Origin: G963662905 sp963662905
GTDB lineage: Bacteria > Bacteroidota > Bacteroidia > Bacteroidales > WRLA01
Assembly: GCA_963662905.2 (NCBI GenBank)
Contig: CAXXFD010000003.1
Location: 1,240,001-1,304,000, forward strand
Direction of reading: 5' to 3'
Length of the DNA: 64,000 nucleotides
Shown: positions 1-8,200 of the stretch, one piece after another
Layout: every line of letters starts with the position of its first letter
Numbering within the stretch: the stretch's first letter is position 1
Translations under genes and position numbers: made by a program
The notes under the pieces: generated by a model
Told to the model about the DNA's origin: nothing
Databases searched by the model: none
Seen by the model: the letters and a program-made list of their open reading frames with translations, nothing else

Positions 1-952
1 TGATCCGGTAGAGCAAATCTTCACGAAATTCCCCATCATCCACCATATTATACAAGGGTTGGTTAGTGGCACAGATTAAACGGAAATCCACCGGGATGGC
101 CTGTGAGGAGCCGATTGGAGTTACTTTTTTGTTTTGCAAAACCGTGAGCAGTTTCGATTGCAAGGCCATATCCAGGTTGCCGATTTCATCCAGGAACAGA
201 CTTCCTCCATAAGCCACTTCGATTTTACCTTTGCGGTCTTCCATTGCGCCTGTAAAGCTCCCTCTTTTATAGCCGAAAAGTTCGCTCTCAAAAAGAGTGT
301 TGCTCAGCGAGCCCAAATCCACCGGCATAAAAATATTTCCCGAGCGGCCCGATTGATGATGAACTTCACGTGCAATCACTTCTTTTCCTGTTCCGTTTTC
401 GCCCAGAATCAGGATATTGGCATCGGTTTTTGCCACTTTGGCAATCATCTGATACACCTTTTTCATTGCCGGAGAATCGCCGGTAACCAAACGGAAGCCC
501 GAATTTATCTGCCCTTGCAGCACATCTTTTTGTTCCTTCACCTGGCTCAGTTCTTTATTGCTCCTGCGCAGTTTATAGGCCGTTTGGAGCGTGCTGAGGA
601 ATTTTTCATCCTCCCAGGGCTTGGTAATAAAATCGGTAGCTCCTTTTTTCATGGCTTCCACAGCCAATTTCACATCGCCATAAGCCGTAATCAGGATAAT
701 AACTGCAGCCGGATCGAGTTTCAGGATTTCCTGCATCCAGTACATTCCTTCGTTTCCGGTGGTTTGCCCTGCCCTGAAATTCATATCCAGGACATAAACA
801 TCCCAGTCTTCTTCGCGTAATAAAGCAGGAATCCGGTTTGGGTTGCGTACCGTTTTTACAGTCTCAAAAACGCCCTGCAGCAAATAACGTATTGCCAGCA
901 AAATGTCCTCATTATCATCTATTACTAAAATCCGTCCCTGATTGCGTGCCAT
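1..952 (-). CDS. Sigma-54-dependent response regulator, NtrC/AtoC type (partial, C-terminus beyond left edge)
   Basis: Reading the minus strand from ATG at 952 gives about 317 codons that run off the left edge. The start MARNQGRILVIDDNEDIL is a receiver domain with an acidic pocket (DD at 12-13), a phospho-acceptor Asp in VLDMNF (~55) and a Lys in the ITKPW motif (~105). A AAA+ domain follows, with Walker A GENGTGKE near residue 175, the sigma-54 contact loop as GSFTGA (usually GAFTGA), Walker B SLFLDEIG and the start of sensor I (ICATNQ). The DNA-binding Fis-type HTH must lie outside the window. The protein would be activated by a histidine kinase and open sigma-54 promoters. In Bacteroidota such regulators often sit beside ABC permease genes, as here (1576-4005), so that permease is a plausible target. 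The Ser in GSFTGA is a tolerated variant. Confidence 0.93.
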   Translation of the reverse strand, partial: MARNQGRILVIDDNEDILLAIRYLLQGVFETVKTVRNPNRIPALLREEDWDVYVLDMNFRAGQTTGNEGMYWMQEILKLDPAAVIILITAYGDVKLAVEAMKKGATDFITKPWEDEKFLSTLQTAYKLRRSNKELSQVKEQKDVLQGQINSGFRLVTGDSPAMKKVYQMIAKVAKTDANILILGENGTGKEVIAREVHHQSGRSGNIFMPVDLGSLSNTLFESELFGYKRGSFTGAMEDRKGKIEVAYGGSLFLDEIGNLDMALQSKLLTVLQNKKVTPIGSSQAIPVDFRLICATNQPLYNMVDDGEFREDLLYRI

Positions 953-981
953 AAAATCCTTTTTAAAATTCGAACTATCAA

Positions 982-989
982 CAAAGTTA
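982..989 (-). promoter_or_regulatory. Candidate -7 box for the response regulator
   Basis: On the minus strand this reads TAACTTTG, a full match to the Bacteroidetes -7 consensus TAnnTTTG, 30 nt upstream of the regulator ATG at 952. The -33 element is weak: a GTTG lies about 17 nt further upstream, closer than the usual 19-21 nt. Confidence 0.45.
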
Positions 990-1084
990 AAAATTTGTGC
1001 ACATCTCAACGTTAAATGTGTAATTTTTATACATAAACCAGAGCAAATATAAACATAAAATTCTGATTATAAGCATTTTAAACT

Positions 1085-1114
1085 TTGGCATCAGGATTGA
1101 CTCATGTATAATGA
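1085..1114 (+). promoter_or_regulatory. Candidate promoter of the 60-aa gene (sigma-54-like or housekeeping)
   Basis: Two readings compete. As a sigma-54 site, TTGGCAT-N5-TTGA has the correct spacing between the -24 and -12 elements but A instead of C in the -12 GC. As a housekeeping site, TTTG (1084-1087), 19 nt, then TATAATGA (1107-1114) has correct spacing but a poor -7 box. Divergence from a sigma-54 activator gene makes the first reading worth noting. Confidence 0.25.
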
Positions 1115-1132
1115 ACTTAAAAAACACGCATC

Positions 1133-1315
1133 ATGAAAACTACAGAAATAAAAAAACGCTCCAAAGAAATGCTGGCATCGGGTTACCTGAAGCTCTTGAA
1201 AGAAATAGGTTTTAATGAAAATGAAAAACCCGTAATCACAAGCTTGCTTGTACCTGCCAGGGTAAATTTCACCGCACAAAACCCAAACGGAGTTTTAAGA
1301 ATCAATCTGCTTTAA
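1133..1315 (+). CDS. Small protein of unknown function (60 aa)
   Basis: The ORF starts at ATG 1133 and encodes 60 aa beginning MKTTEIKKRSKEMLASGY. The N-terminal half is basic and predicted helical (KKRSKEMLASGYLKLLKEIGF). The C-terminal half (VITSLLVPARVNFTA) is more beta-like. There is no signal peptide, membrane segment or recognised motif. It is divergent from the sigma-54 regulator and upstream of the permease, with a plausible promoter in front of it, so it could be expressed. I do not recognise a family. It could be a small regulatory or modifier protein, or a non-conserved ORF. The main support is its uninterrupted frame and its position between two promoters. Confidence 0.45.
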   Translation: MKTTEIKKRSKEMLASGYLKLLKEIGFNENEKPVITSLLVPARVNFTAQNPNGVLRINLL

Positions 1316-1451
1316 TTTTTAAGCAGAAGGTACATTTTTATGGTTCGCATACGGCGTGCAGGAAAAATAAAACGGGATTAAGTATTGATAATCAAAATAA
1401 CAACACCCCAATTTATACAAACCAACGTTCTTTTAATACTCATAATGCGCT

Positions 1452-1537
1452 GCCGGCCCTATTGAATGATTAGAATTTTGCACACTCAATATATTAAGTG
1501 GCCGGCGAAAAGAATCCGGGTCTTAGCCCGGATTCTT
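1452..1537 (+). other. Two inverted repeats in the leader upstream of the permease
   Basis: The first pair is GCCGGCC (1452-1458) and GGCCGGC (1500-1506), with inner ATTGA/TCAAT arms. The second is a perfect 11-bp hairpin, AAGAATCCGGG (1510-1520) and CCCGGATTCTT (1527-1537) with a 6-nt loop. Neither is followed by a T-tract on the plus strand, so they look like leader RNA structure or an operator rather than a standard terminator. The second ends 38 nt before the permease ATG. Confidence 0.45.
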
Positions 1538-1575
1538 CAAAAAAAGACTGAGAATACCCCCAAATTTTACTGATC

Positions 1576-4005
1576 ATGTTCCGCAATCAAATAAAAGTAT
1601 TTTTACGCTACATCATTAAGAAACCTTTTTTTACGATAATCAATATTGGCGGTTTGGCCATTGGGATTTCCGTTGCCCTGCTGATTTTCATGTTCATCAT
1701 TGATGAATATTCTTATGATAAATTCCATAAAGATTCAGAACGGCTATACCGCATTGAGCAGGGGTTTTCCGAGGGATCGCACTGGGCGGCATCACAGGGC
1801 TTCATTTTGGATCAGCTGATTAAAATGTTTCCGGAAGTTGAAGGTGGATGCCGTTTCAACAGGAGGTTGCTCCCGGTAAGTGTACAAACGGAAAAGCTCA
1901 GCGCCATGCAGGATGAAATGTATTTTGCCGACTCGAGTTTTTTCGACATTTTTGGTTTTAAAATACTTGAAGGAGATGCCAACAAAACACTGAACACAGT
2001 GGGTATGGCTGTAGTTTCAGAGGGTTTTGCGCAACGTTTTTTCGATGGAAATCCAATCGGGCAAACATTCAAATACAATAACCGCAACATCACTGTGGGC
2101 GCTGTGATGGAAAACAGTCCGCCCAACAGCCATTTCCGCACAGAAGTTGTTAGCGGGCTCATTATGTACCGCGAAGCCGGCTATCGATACAACCAGCCCA
2201 ATGCCGGTGCGCCCATGGCCTTTCACACCTACATCAGGCTGAAAGAAGGAGTTGACGGCAAAACCTTTTCAAAAAAGATCAATGAGTTTGCCTGGGAAAT
2301 CACCGCCAGGGAAGAATACCGCGAAGAAAGCAATAATACACCGGAGCTGATTGTAATGCCCGTTGAAGATATTCACCTGCACAGCCATGCGGAAAAGGAA
2401 ATTGGCTCAAATTCAGATATCATGTACGTGCGGATATTCGGGATTATTGCCATATTTATTATCCTGATTGCCTGCATAAATTACGCCAACCTTTCCACTG
2501 CCCGCACCACCATCCGAGGGCGCGAAGCAGGAATCCGCAGGCTTTTAGGTGCCGGCCCGGGCAGGATTTTCCGCCAGATTTATCTTGAATCCTACATCAT
2601 TGCCTTTATCGCCATGATCATCGGGCTATGCCTCACCGAATTGTTAACGCCGGCATTTAATACGATTGCAGGCAAAGAAATCTCGCTAAGTGTTTTCTCC
2701 AATCCAATATTGATATGGATCAGCCTGGCTATTTTTTTATTAAGTGGCGGCCTGAGCGGGATTTATCCGGCCATTGTATTTTCGCGCATCCCCGTGAAGC
2801 AAGTACTGAAAATGAACAAAAACGGCACAACAGGCCGCAACAAGATATTTAGTTTCAGGAGAATACTGGTCGTGTTTCAGTTTACCATTTCCGCTTTTTT
2901 GATCATCAGTACAATCGCCATTCACAAACAGCTCAACTTTATTTTCAGTAAAGACATTGGGTTTACAAAAGAAAATATTCTGGTGTTCAGAATGCCCGGC
3001 CCGGAAATGCAGGCTGATTTTGAAAATTTCAAACAAGAAGCAAAAAGCCTGTCCGAAGTAAAAGCTGTCGGATTTATGGGCAATATCCCGGGCAAAAGGG
3101 TTCCCTATCTCGGAATACGGATTCCAAACCTTACAGAGCAACAAAGAATTGATGAAGAAGATAATGGCGAGCGGGTAATGCGTGTACTCAGCGTGGATGA
3201 AGAGTATCTTGATTTACTGGAGATCAACACAGTGCAAGGAGAAGGCTTTCATCCCGGCTCTGTTTACGACCGCCGGAGCGGATTTTTACTGAACCAGGCA
3301 GCAGTTGAGGAATTACAGTTTGAAGATGCTGTCGGCAAAGCTTTTGAGTACACCTATGGCCTGGAAGAACCCAAAAGCGGAACCATTATCGGTGTAACTG
3401 AAGATTTCAATTATGCCAGCCTGCATCACGAAGTGGAACCGCTGATGATCCACATTTTTCCGGACTTTTACCGGTATTTATGTATTCGTTTCAAAACCAA
3501 TAACTTACATAATATAACAGACAAGCTCGAGAAAATCTGGTTAAAAAATATACCATCCATGAATTTTGAGTTTGAGTTTCTGGAAACAAGCTATAATCAA
3601 AACTACCGCAGGGAAAGTTCCATGCAGGTTTTATCAGCCATTTTTGGCGGTTTGGCCATTTTTATAGCCTGCATGGGCCTTATCGGGCTGGCAAGTTATA
3701 TGGCCGAGCAGCGCAAAAAAGAAGTTAGTATCCGCAAAGTATTGGGAGCACCAGGCGGTAAACTCCTCGCCATTCTGAGCAAAGAATATGTTGTTCTGAT
3801 CATCATTGCCAATATCATAGCATGGTTGCCCGCAATCTTTTTTATTGATAATTGGCAGGGAAATTTCGCTTATGAGCCCGAAGAAAGTCTGAGCCCCTAT
3901 ATTTTGGCAGCAGTCATCACTATGGGAATCACTTTAATTTCTACCAGCATCATCAGCATAAAAACGATTAGGGAAAACCCGGTCAACGTACTAAAATACG
4001 AATAG
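1576..4005 (+). CDS. ABC transporter permease, MacB/FtsX-like, double-FtsX form
   Basis: This 809-aa inner-membrane protein has the layout of the large Bacteroidota FtsX/MacB-type permeases. TM1 is at ~19-41 (IGGLAIGISVALLIFMFIID), followed by a first periplasmic MacB_PCD-like domain (~45-285). An FtsX block has TMs near 288, 338 and 377. TM5 is near 430, a second periplasmic domain spans ~455-685, and a second FtsX block has TMs near 686, 738 and 776. The short coupling motif after the third-last TM reads KKEVSIRKVLGA, and the equivalent in block 1 reads GREAGIRRLLGA. This family works with a separate ATPase in mechanotransmission or efflux of lipids, peptides or drugs. No ATPase, adaptor or TolC gene is in the window, so the substrate is unknown. 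The nearby NtrC-type regulator may control it. It ends at a strong hairpin terminator. Confidence 0.9.
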   Translation: MFRNQIKVFLRYIIKKPFFTIINIGGLAIGISVALLIFMFIIDEYSYDKFHKDSERLYRIEQGFSEGSHWAASQGFILDQLIKMFPEVEGGCRFNRRLLPVSVQTEKLSAMQDEMYFADSSFFDIFGFKILEGDANKTLNTVGMAVVSEGFAQRFFDGNPIGQTFKYNNRNITVGAVMENSPPNSHFRTEVVSGLIMYREAGYRYNQPNAGAPMAFHTYIRLKEGVDGKTFSKKINEFAWEITAREEYREESNNTPELIVMPVEDIHLHSHAEKEIGSNSDIMYVRIFGIIAIFIILIACINYANLSTARTTIRGREAGIRRLLGAGPGRIFRQIYLESYIIAFIAMIIGLCLTELLTPAFNTIAGKEISLSVFSNPILIWISLAIFLLSGGLSGIYPAIVFSRIPVKQVLKMNKNGTTGRNKIFSFRRILVVFQFTISAFLIISTIAIHKQLNFIFSKDIGFTKENILVFRMPGPEMQADFENFKQEAKSLSEVKAVGFMGNIPGKRVPYLGIRIPNLTEQQRIDEEDNGERVMRVLSVDEEYLDLLEINTVQGEGFHPGSVYDRRSGFLLNQAAVEELQFEDAVGKAFEYTYGLEEPKSGTIIGVTEDFNYASLHHEVEPLMIHIFPDFYRYLCIRFKTNNLHNITDKLEKIWLKNIPSMNFEFEFLETSYNQNYRRESSMQVLSAIFGGLAIFIACMGLIGLASYMAEQRKKEVSIRKVLGAPGGKLLAILSKEYVVLIIIANIIAWLPAIFFIDNWQGNFAYEPEESLSPYILAAVITMGITLISTSIISIKTIRENPVNVLKYE

Positions 4006-4049
4006 GACAGACAGCAAGAGGGAAGCAACAGAAATGCGCATATAAAAAT

Positions 4050-4081
4050 AAAGCCTGTAAATCAGTAATTTACAGGCTTTT
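4050..4081 (+). terminator. Bidirectional rho-independent terminator between the permease and tRNA-His
   Basis: A 13-bp stem, AAAGCCTGTAAAT and ATTTACAGGCTTT with a 5-nt loop, is flanked by A-rich sequence on the left and T on the right. It can therefore stop transcripts from the permease (+) and from the tRNA (-). Confidence 0.85.
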
Positions 4082-4084
4082 ATG

Positions 4085-4159
4085 GGTGAAAGATGGGATT
4101 TGAACCCACGACCCCTGGAACCACAATCCAGTGCTCTAACCAACTGAGCTACATTCACC
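4085..4159 (-). tRNA. tRNA-His (anticodon GTG)
   Basis: Read on the minus strand from 4159, the cloverleaf has acceptor GTGAATG preceded by an extra G (position -1). The D arm is GCTC/GAGC, the anticodon stem is CTGGA/TCCAG with loop TTGTGGT (anticodon GTG), and the T arm is GTGGG/CCCAT with loop TTCAAAT. The G-1:C73 pair is the identity mark of tRNA-His, which supports the anticodon reading. One T-T mismatch occurs at 6-67 in the acceptor stem. CCA is not encoded. A consensus promoter lies 39 nt upstream. Confidence 0.93.
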
Positions 4160-4197
4160 ATATTTAAAGATCGTTTTCCCTTACGGAAAAAGTGGTG

Positions 4198-4227
4198 CAA
4201 AGATAATCCAATTTGGATTACCTGCAA
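4198..4227 (-). promoter_or_regulatory. Promoter of tRNA-His
   Basis: On the minus strand TTGC (4227-4224), 18 nt, then TATCTTTG (4205-4198). The -7 box is a full TAnnTTTG match and the -33 box is near consensus. Placement about 40 nt before the mature tRNA is normal. Confidence 0.7.
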
Positions 4228-4306
4228 GGACTTTTTTTAGAAAAATTCATTTTCTTTTTTTCGGTGAAATGAGTAGTTTTACAAAAACTCATCAAAACAC
4301 TTTTAT

Positions 4307-5071
4307 ATGGCAGACATTATCGATTATAAAATTTTTGGCGATGACATGCAGCTTGTTGAAATAGAGCTCGATCCGGGCGAAGGCGTTCGTGCTGAAGTAG
4401 GTGCAATGATGTATATGGAAGACGGCATAGAAATGCAGACTAATACAGGCGGAGGGCTTTTCAAGGGCTTTAAACGCATGCTGACCGGAGACGGTTTTTT
4501 CATCACGACCTTCCTTCACAATGGTTATGGCAAGGGGCATGTTGCATTTGGCGCGCCTTATCCCGGCAAAATAATCCCCATTCACCTCGGGCGGGCCGGT
4601 GGCGAATACTTATGCCAGAAAGATGCTTTCTTATGTGCTGCCAAAGGGGTTGATATAGATATTGCATTTACGAGAAGGATAGGCGCAGGTTTGTTTGGCG
4701 GTGAAGGATTTATTCTTCAAAAGCTCAGTGGCGATGGCATGGCTTTTATACATGCCGGGGGCACTATCATTGAAAAGCAATTGCAGCCCGGCGAAAACCT
4801 GAGGGTAGATACAGGCTGTTTGGTAGCTTTTGAACCTACGGTTGATTATGACATCAAATTTATTGGAGGGTTCCGCAATGCACTTTTTGGCGGTGAAGGT
4901 TTATTCCTGGCAAGCCTAAGCGGCCCGGGCAAGGTTTATCTGCAAAGTCTTCCATTCTCGCGTTTGGCCGACCGTATTTTTGCCGCAGCAAAATATCAAC
5001 AAAAAGGCGAGAAAAGAGGTGTCGCAGGCATGGGCGGAGGGCTGTTGGGCGGTCTTATCAGCGGGGATTAA
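4307..5071 (+). CDS. AIM24 family protein (TIGR00266 type)
   Basis: This 254-aa protein starts MADIIDYKIFGDDMQLVEIELDPGEG. It shows the family's pattern of glycine-rich beta repeats: GAMMYMEDGIEMQT, GGGLFKGFKRMLTG (~48-61), RRIGAGLFGGEGFILQKLSG (~124) and GGFRNALFGGEGLFLASLSG. It ends in a glycine-rich tail (GMGGGLLGGLISGD). AIM24/TIGR00266 proteins form a double jelly-roll-like fold. The bacterial role is not established; the name comes from a yeast mitochondrial protein. There is no signal peptide or TM segment, so it is probably cytosolic. It is monocistronic, with a terminator on each side. Confidence 0.88.
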   Translation: MADIIDYKIFGDDMQLVEIELDPGEGVRAEVGAMMYMEDGIEMQTNTGGGLFKGFKRMLTGDGFFITTFLHNGYGKGHVAFGAPYPGKIIPIHLGRAGGEYLCQKDAFLCAAKGVDIDIAFTRRIGAGLFGGEGFILQKLSGDGMAFIHAGGTIIEKQLQPGENLRVDTGCLVAFEPTVDYDIKFIGGFRNALFGGEGLFLASLSGPGKVYLQSLPFSRLADRIFAAAKYQQKGEKRGVAGMGGGLLGGLISGD

Positions 5072-5092
5072 ACCTCAATAGACCTATTCAAC

Positions 5093-5126
5093 AAAAGGAG
5101 CTTTACTTCATCATAGCTCCTTTTTT
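5093..5126 (+). terminator. Rho-independent terminator after the AIM24 gene
   Basis: Stem AAAAGGAGCT (5093-5102) and AGCTCCTTTT (5115-5124), 12-nt loop, then further T residues. It lies 22 nt after the stop codon. Confidence 0.85.
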
Positions 5127-5178
5127 ATTGAATATTTACAAAATTGCATGTTCACGATACAACTTTTCCACAAAACTA

Positions 5179-5212
5179 TTTGTCTGAATTTCAATAAATA
5201 TCATTATTTTAG
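5179..5212 (+). promoter_or_regulatory. Candidate promoter of the first giant gene
   Basis: TTTG (5179-5182), 22 nt, then TATTTTAG (5205-5212), which is one mismatch from TAnnTTTG. The spacing is slightly long. It would give a leader of about 40 nt before the TTG start at 5260. Confidence 0.4.
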
Positions 5213-5259
5213 CAACTCAGATTAAGAGCTAACGTAGAAAAGCAGTTAAAAAAAGTATT

Positions 5260-8200
5260 TTGCCTAAATCTATTAAAAAATATAATGAATTGGAGCAATA
5301 CAAAATTGTATTAAAAGGATCTATATTATTTTTTTTGGTCCTCTGCTTTCAATTTGTTGGTAAAGCCCAAACTTATTATTGGGTAGGCGGAAACGGCAGC
5401 TGGGGCGACACCCTGATGTGGGCTTTAAGTTCAGGAGGCACAAACCATCCTTCAAGCCCCCCCGGAGCGGACAACAACGTAATTTTTGACGGAAACTCAT
5501 TTCTAAACCTTAATGACACTGTTTTTATAACCGATGCCAACAGCCAGGAATGCGTATGCAAAACCATGTCATGGCAAGCATCATCAGCCAGCTTTGAACC
5601 CATTTTAAAAGGCGCTCATGATTTGCACATTTACGGCTCGTTACAACTGATCCCATTCGAAGATGGTGAAAATTACCAATATCTGGGATTGATATATTTT
5701 AAGGCATCAACATCGGGCAATACCATTAAAACATACAGCCTCCGCTTCAGGAACCATATTTATTTCCGGGGCGATGGCGGCGAATGGAACCTGCTCGACA
5801 GCCTTGTTGTTGACAACCACATTTACCTTCACGAAGGAACCCTCAACACAAACAATTTTGCAGTAGAATGCGACCGTTTCTTCAGCGATTATCAAGCCGA
5901 ACGCACATTAAACATGGGCAGTTCAAATTTCTACATACGAAAAGGCTGGGATCCGTGCTGGTTTATTGACTACAGTGAGCTGATGACGCTGAATGCCGGC
6001 ACATCCACTATTATTTTCACACATACCATGAACGGCGAAATGCTTGCGGGCCATGGGCTGCGCTATAATGACGTAGTGTTTGAAAGCCATTATTTATATG
6101 GGCAGCTGGAGGCCACTTCCGACACATTTAATAATGTAAGCTTCACAGATGCATCATGTGGCGCACGGATTTATGGCGACAACAATGTTTTTACCAATGT
6201 GTATATTGAAGACGAAACAGAAATCGAAGGCCACAACAATAAGGTTTTGGACAGCATCTTTTTTGGCCACGACATCACGATAGAGGATGGGAGCAATTCG
6301 TTTAAACGATCATTCTGGCGCAGGTATCAAACCGATCAAACAACGCCCACCACAATGACACTTGAGGCCGACAGCACGCAGTCCTTTTTAGATGGCATAG
6401 AAATGCTGGGCGATATCGACTGCGAATTCACGAAAATCACCAGCACCCAAACCTATAAAAATGCCGTCCTATTTTCCGATAGTGTGATGACGCTCAATTT
6501 TATGGAAATTGAAAACATCACTGCAACGAACACTTACGATCCTACCGCCAGCGGCACACATCCCGACACAGCCTATAATTCACTGCTTACAGGCACAGTA
6601 AACTGGGTCAATCCGGATGCATTTATTCCGATGCACATCGACAGCCTGCTCATCACCGACGTAAGTCCATGTTACAACGACAGCAATGGCGTTTTAAACA
6701 TCTATGCTTCAGGCGGTTTAGGAAATATCGAATACAGCATCGACAGCAATGACTGGCAGCCTTCACCGGTTTTCACTGATTTGAAAAAAGGCCCGGTCAG
6801 TATTTTTCTCAGGGAAATAAGGGCATCCGGCCAGATTTGCTCCAGCGAACACGCAATGGACACGCTTATTTCCGGCCCCGACAGCCTGGTCATTAACAAT
6901 ATCACTACCGATAGTGCCATTTGCCATTCCGAATGTTCGGGCAGGATGATTTTTGAAATCACCGGAGGAACCTTGCCATACGACATTTCGCTCAATGGAG
7001 GAACAAGCTGGGCAACAGGCGATACCCTGGAAAATATTTGTCCCGGAAGTTACAGCAATATCCTGATAAGGGACATCAACGGCTGCCCTTACGACGGACC
7101 GGCCGTAGGCACACAAACAATCCCACAACCTGCAGCAACCACAATAAATTTCACAACACAAAACCTGCTTTGCCACAACGACAGTAGTGGAAGCATTACA
7201 GCTAATGCCAACGGCACCCATCCCCCTTTTTCGTATTCGTGGGTGAATGTCCTGGATCTTTCGGACACAATCACCACAGGAAACACAGCATCCTTTCTTG
7301 CGGCAGGAACTTATAAAGTGATTACATATGACGCATACGGCTGCCTAAAAACCCAAAACCAAAGCATCACACAGCCCGACACACTTAATATTGGCTTCAC
7401 CACAACGGCCATCAATTGTTTTGGTGATTCAACAGCAACGCTTACAGCTACAGCATCCGGCGGAACGGCTCCATTTTCGCATTACTGGTCCGGTGGGCAA
7501 AGCCAGTTAAACACCAATCCTTCAGTGCTTTTAAATCAGCCTGCAGGAATTTACACCGACAGCATCAGGGATGCAAACGGCTGTTATTTCAAGAAAAGCC
7601 ATGAAATTATTCAGCCTACGGATTTAGAAATTATTTTTGACACCATTGCCCATTTAGACTGCTATGGCGCGCAGGATGGTTTCATTAAAGCATCGGCTTA
7701 CGGAGGCACGCCGCTTGATCCGCCATTAAACCCCTACATTCTAAACTGGCAACCCGGCGGGGAATCAACAGATTCAATTTATCATAAAGCGGCAGGCGAA
7801 TACATTTTTTCGGTTACCGACAAAAAAGGCTGCCAGAAATCCGATACAGCAACAATTACGCAAAATCCTGATATAGAAGCAGATTTCAACATCTTTCATC
7901 CTGTTTGCCATGGCGACAGCACAGGATATATAAAAGCCAATATTTCCGGCGGTTTTCCCGGCACTGAAACACCATATCATCTCGAATGGACCAAATACGG
8001 CTCCACTGAAATCATAAGCAGAAGCGACTCGGTTTTTCACCTAACAGCAGGCACATACGAACTTAAAATTACAGACAGCCTCAGTTGCACCAAATTTGAA
8101 ACCATTGAGATCATCGCACCACCGAAACTGCAGATAAACTTTTTACTGGGCACCGATAATTGCAGCGGAACAAGCGGAAACTGGATAAAGGCAATTGGCC

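Noticed and set aside
134..820. 228-codon plus-strand frame opposite the response regulator
   Set aside because: The minus strand encodes a clear receiver and AAA+ domain over the same bases. The plus-strand frame has no recognisable motif.
1548..1575. CTGAGA, ACCC and CTGATC in order before the permease, resembling part of a TPP riboswitch
   Set aside because: The flanking P1, P2 and P4/P5 elements (GGGGTGC, TAATxCxAGCGxAGGGA) are absent, and the permease ATG begins directly after CTGATC. Taken as a chance match.
4085..4159. tRNA-His as an integration site
   Set aside because: No integrase, no repeated tRNA 3' end and no change in gene content on either side.
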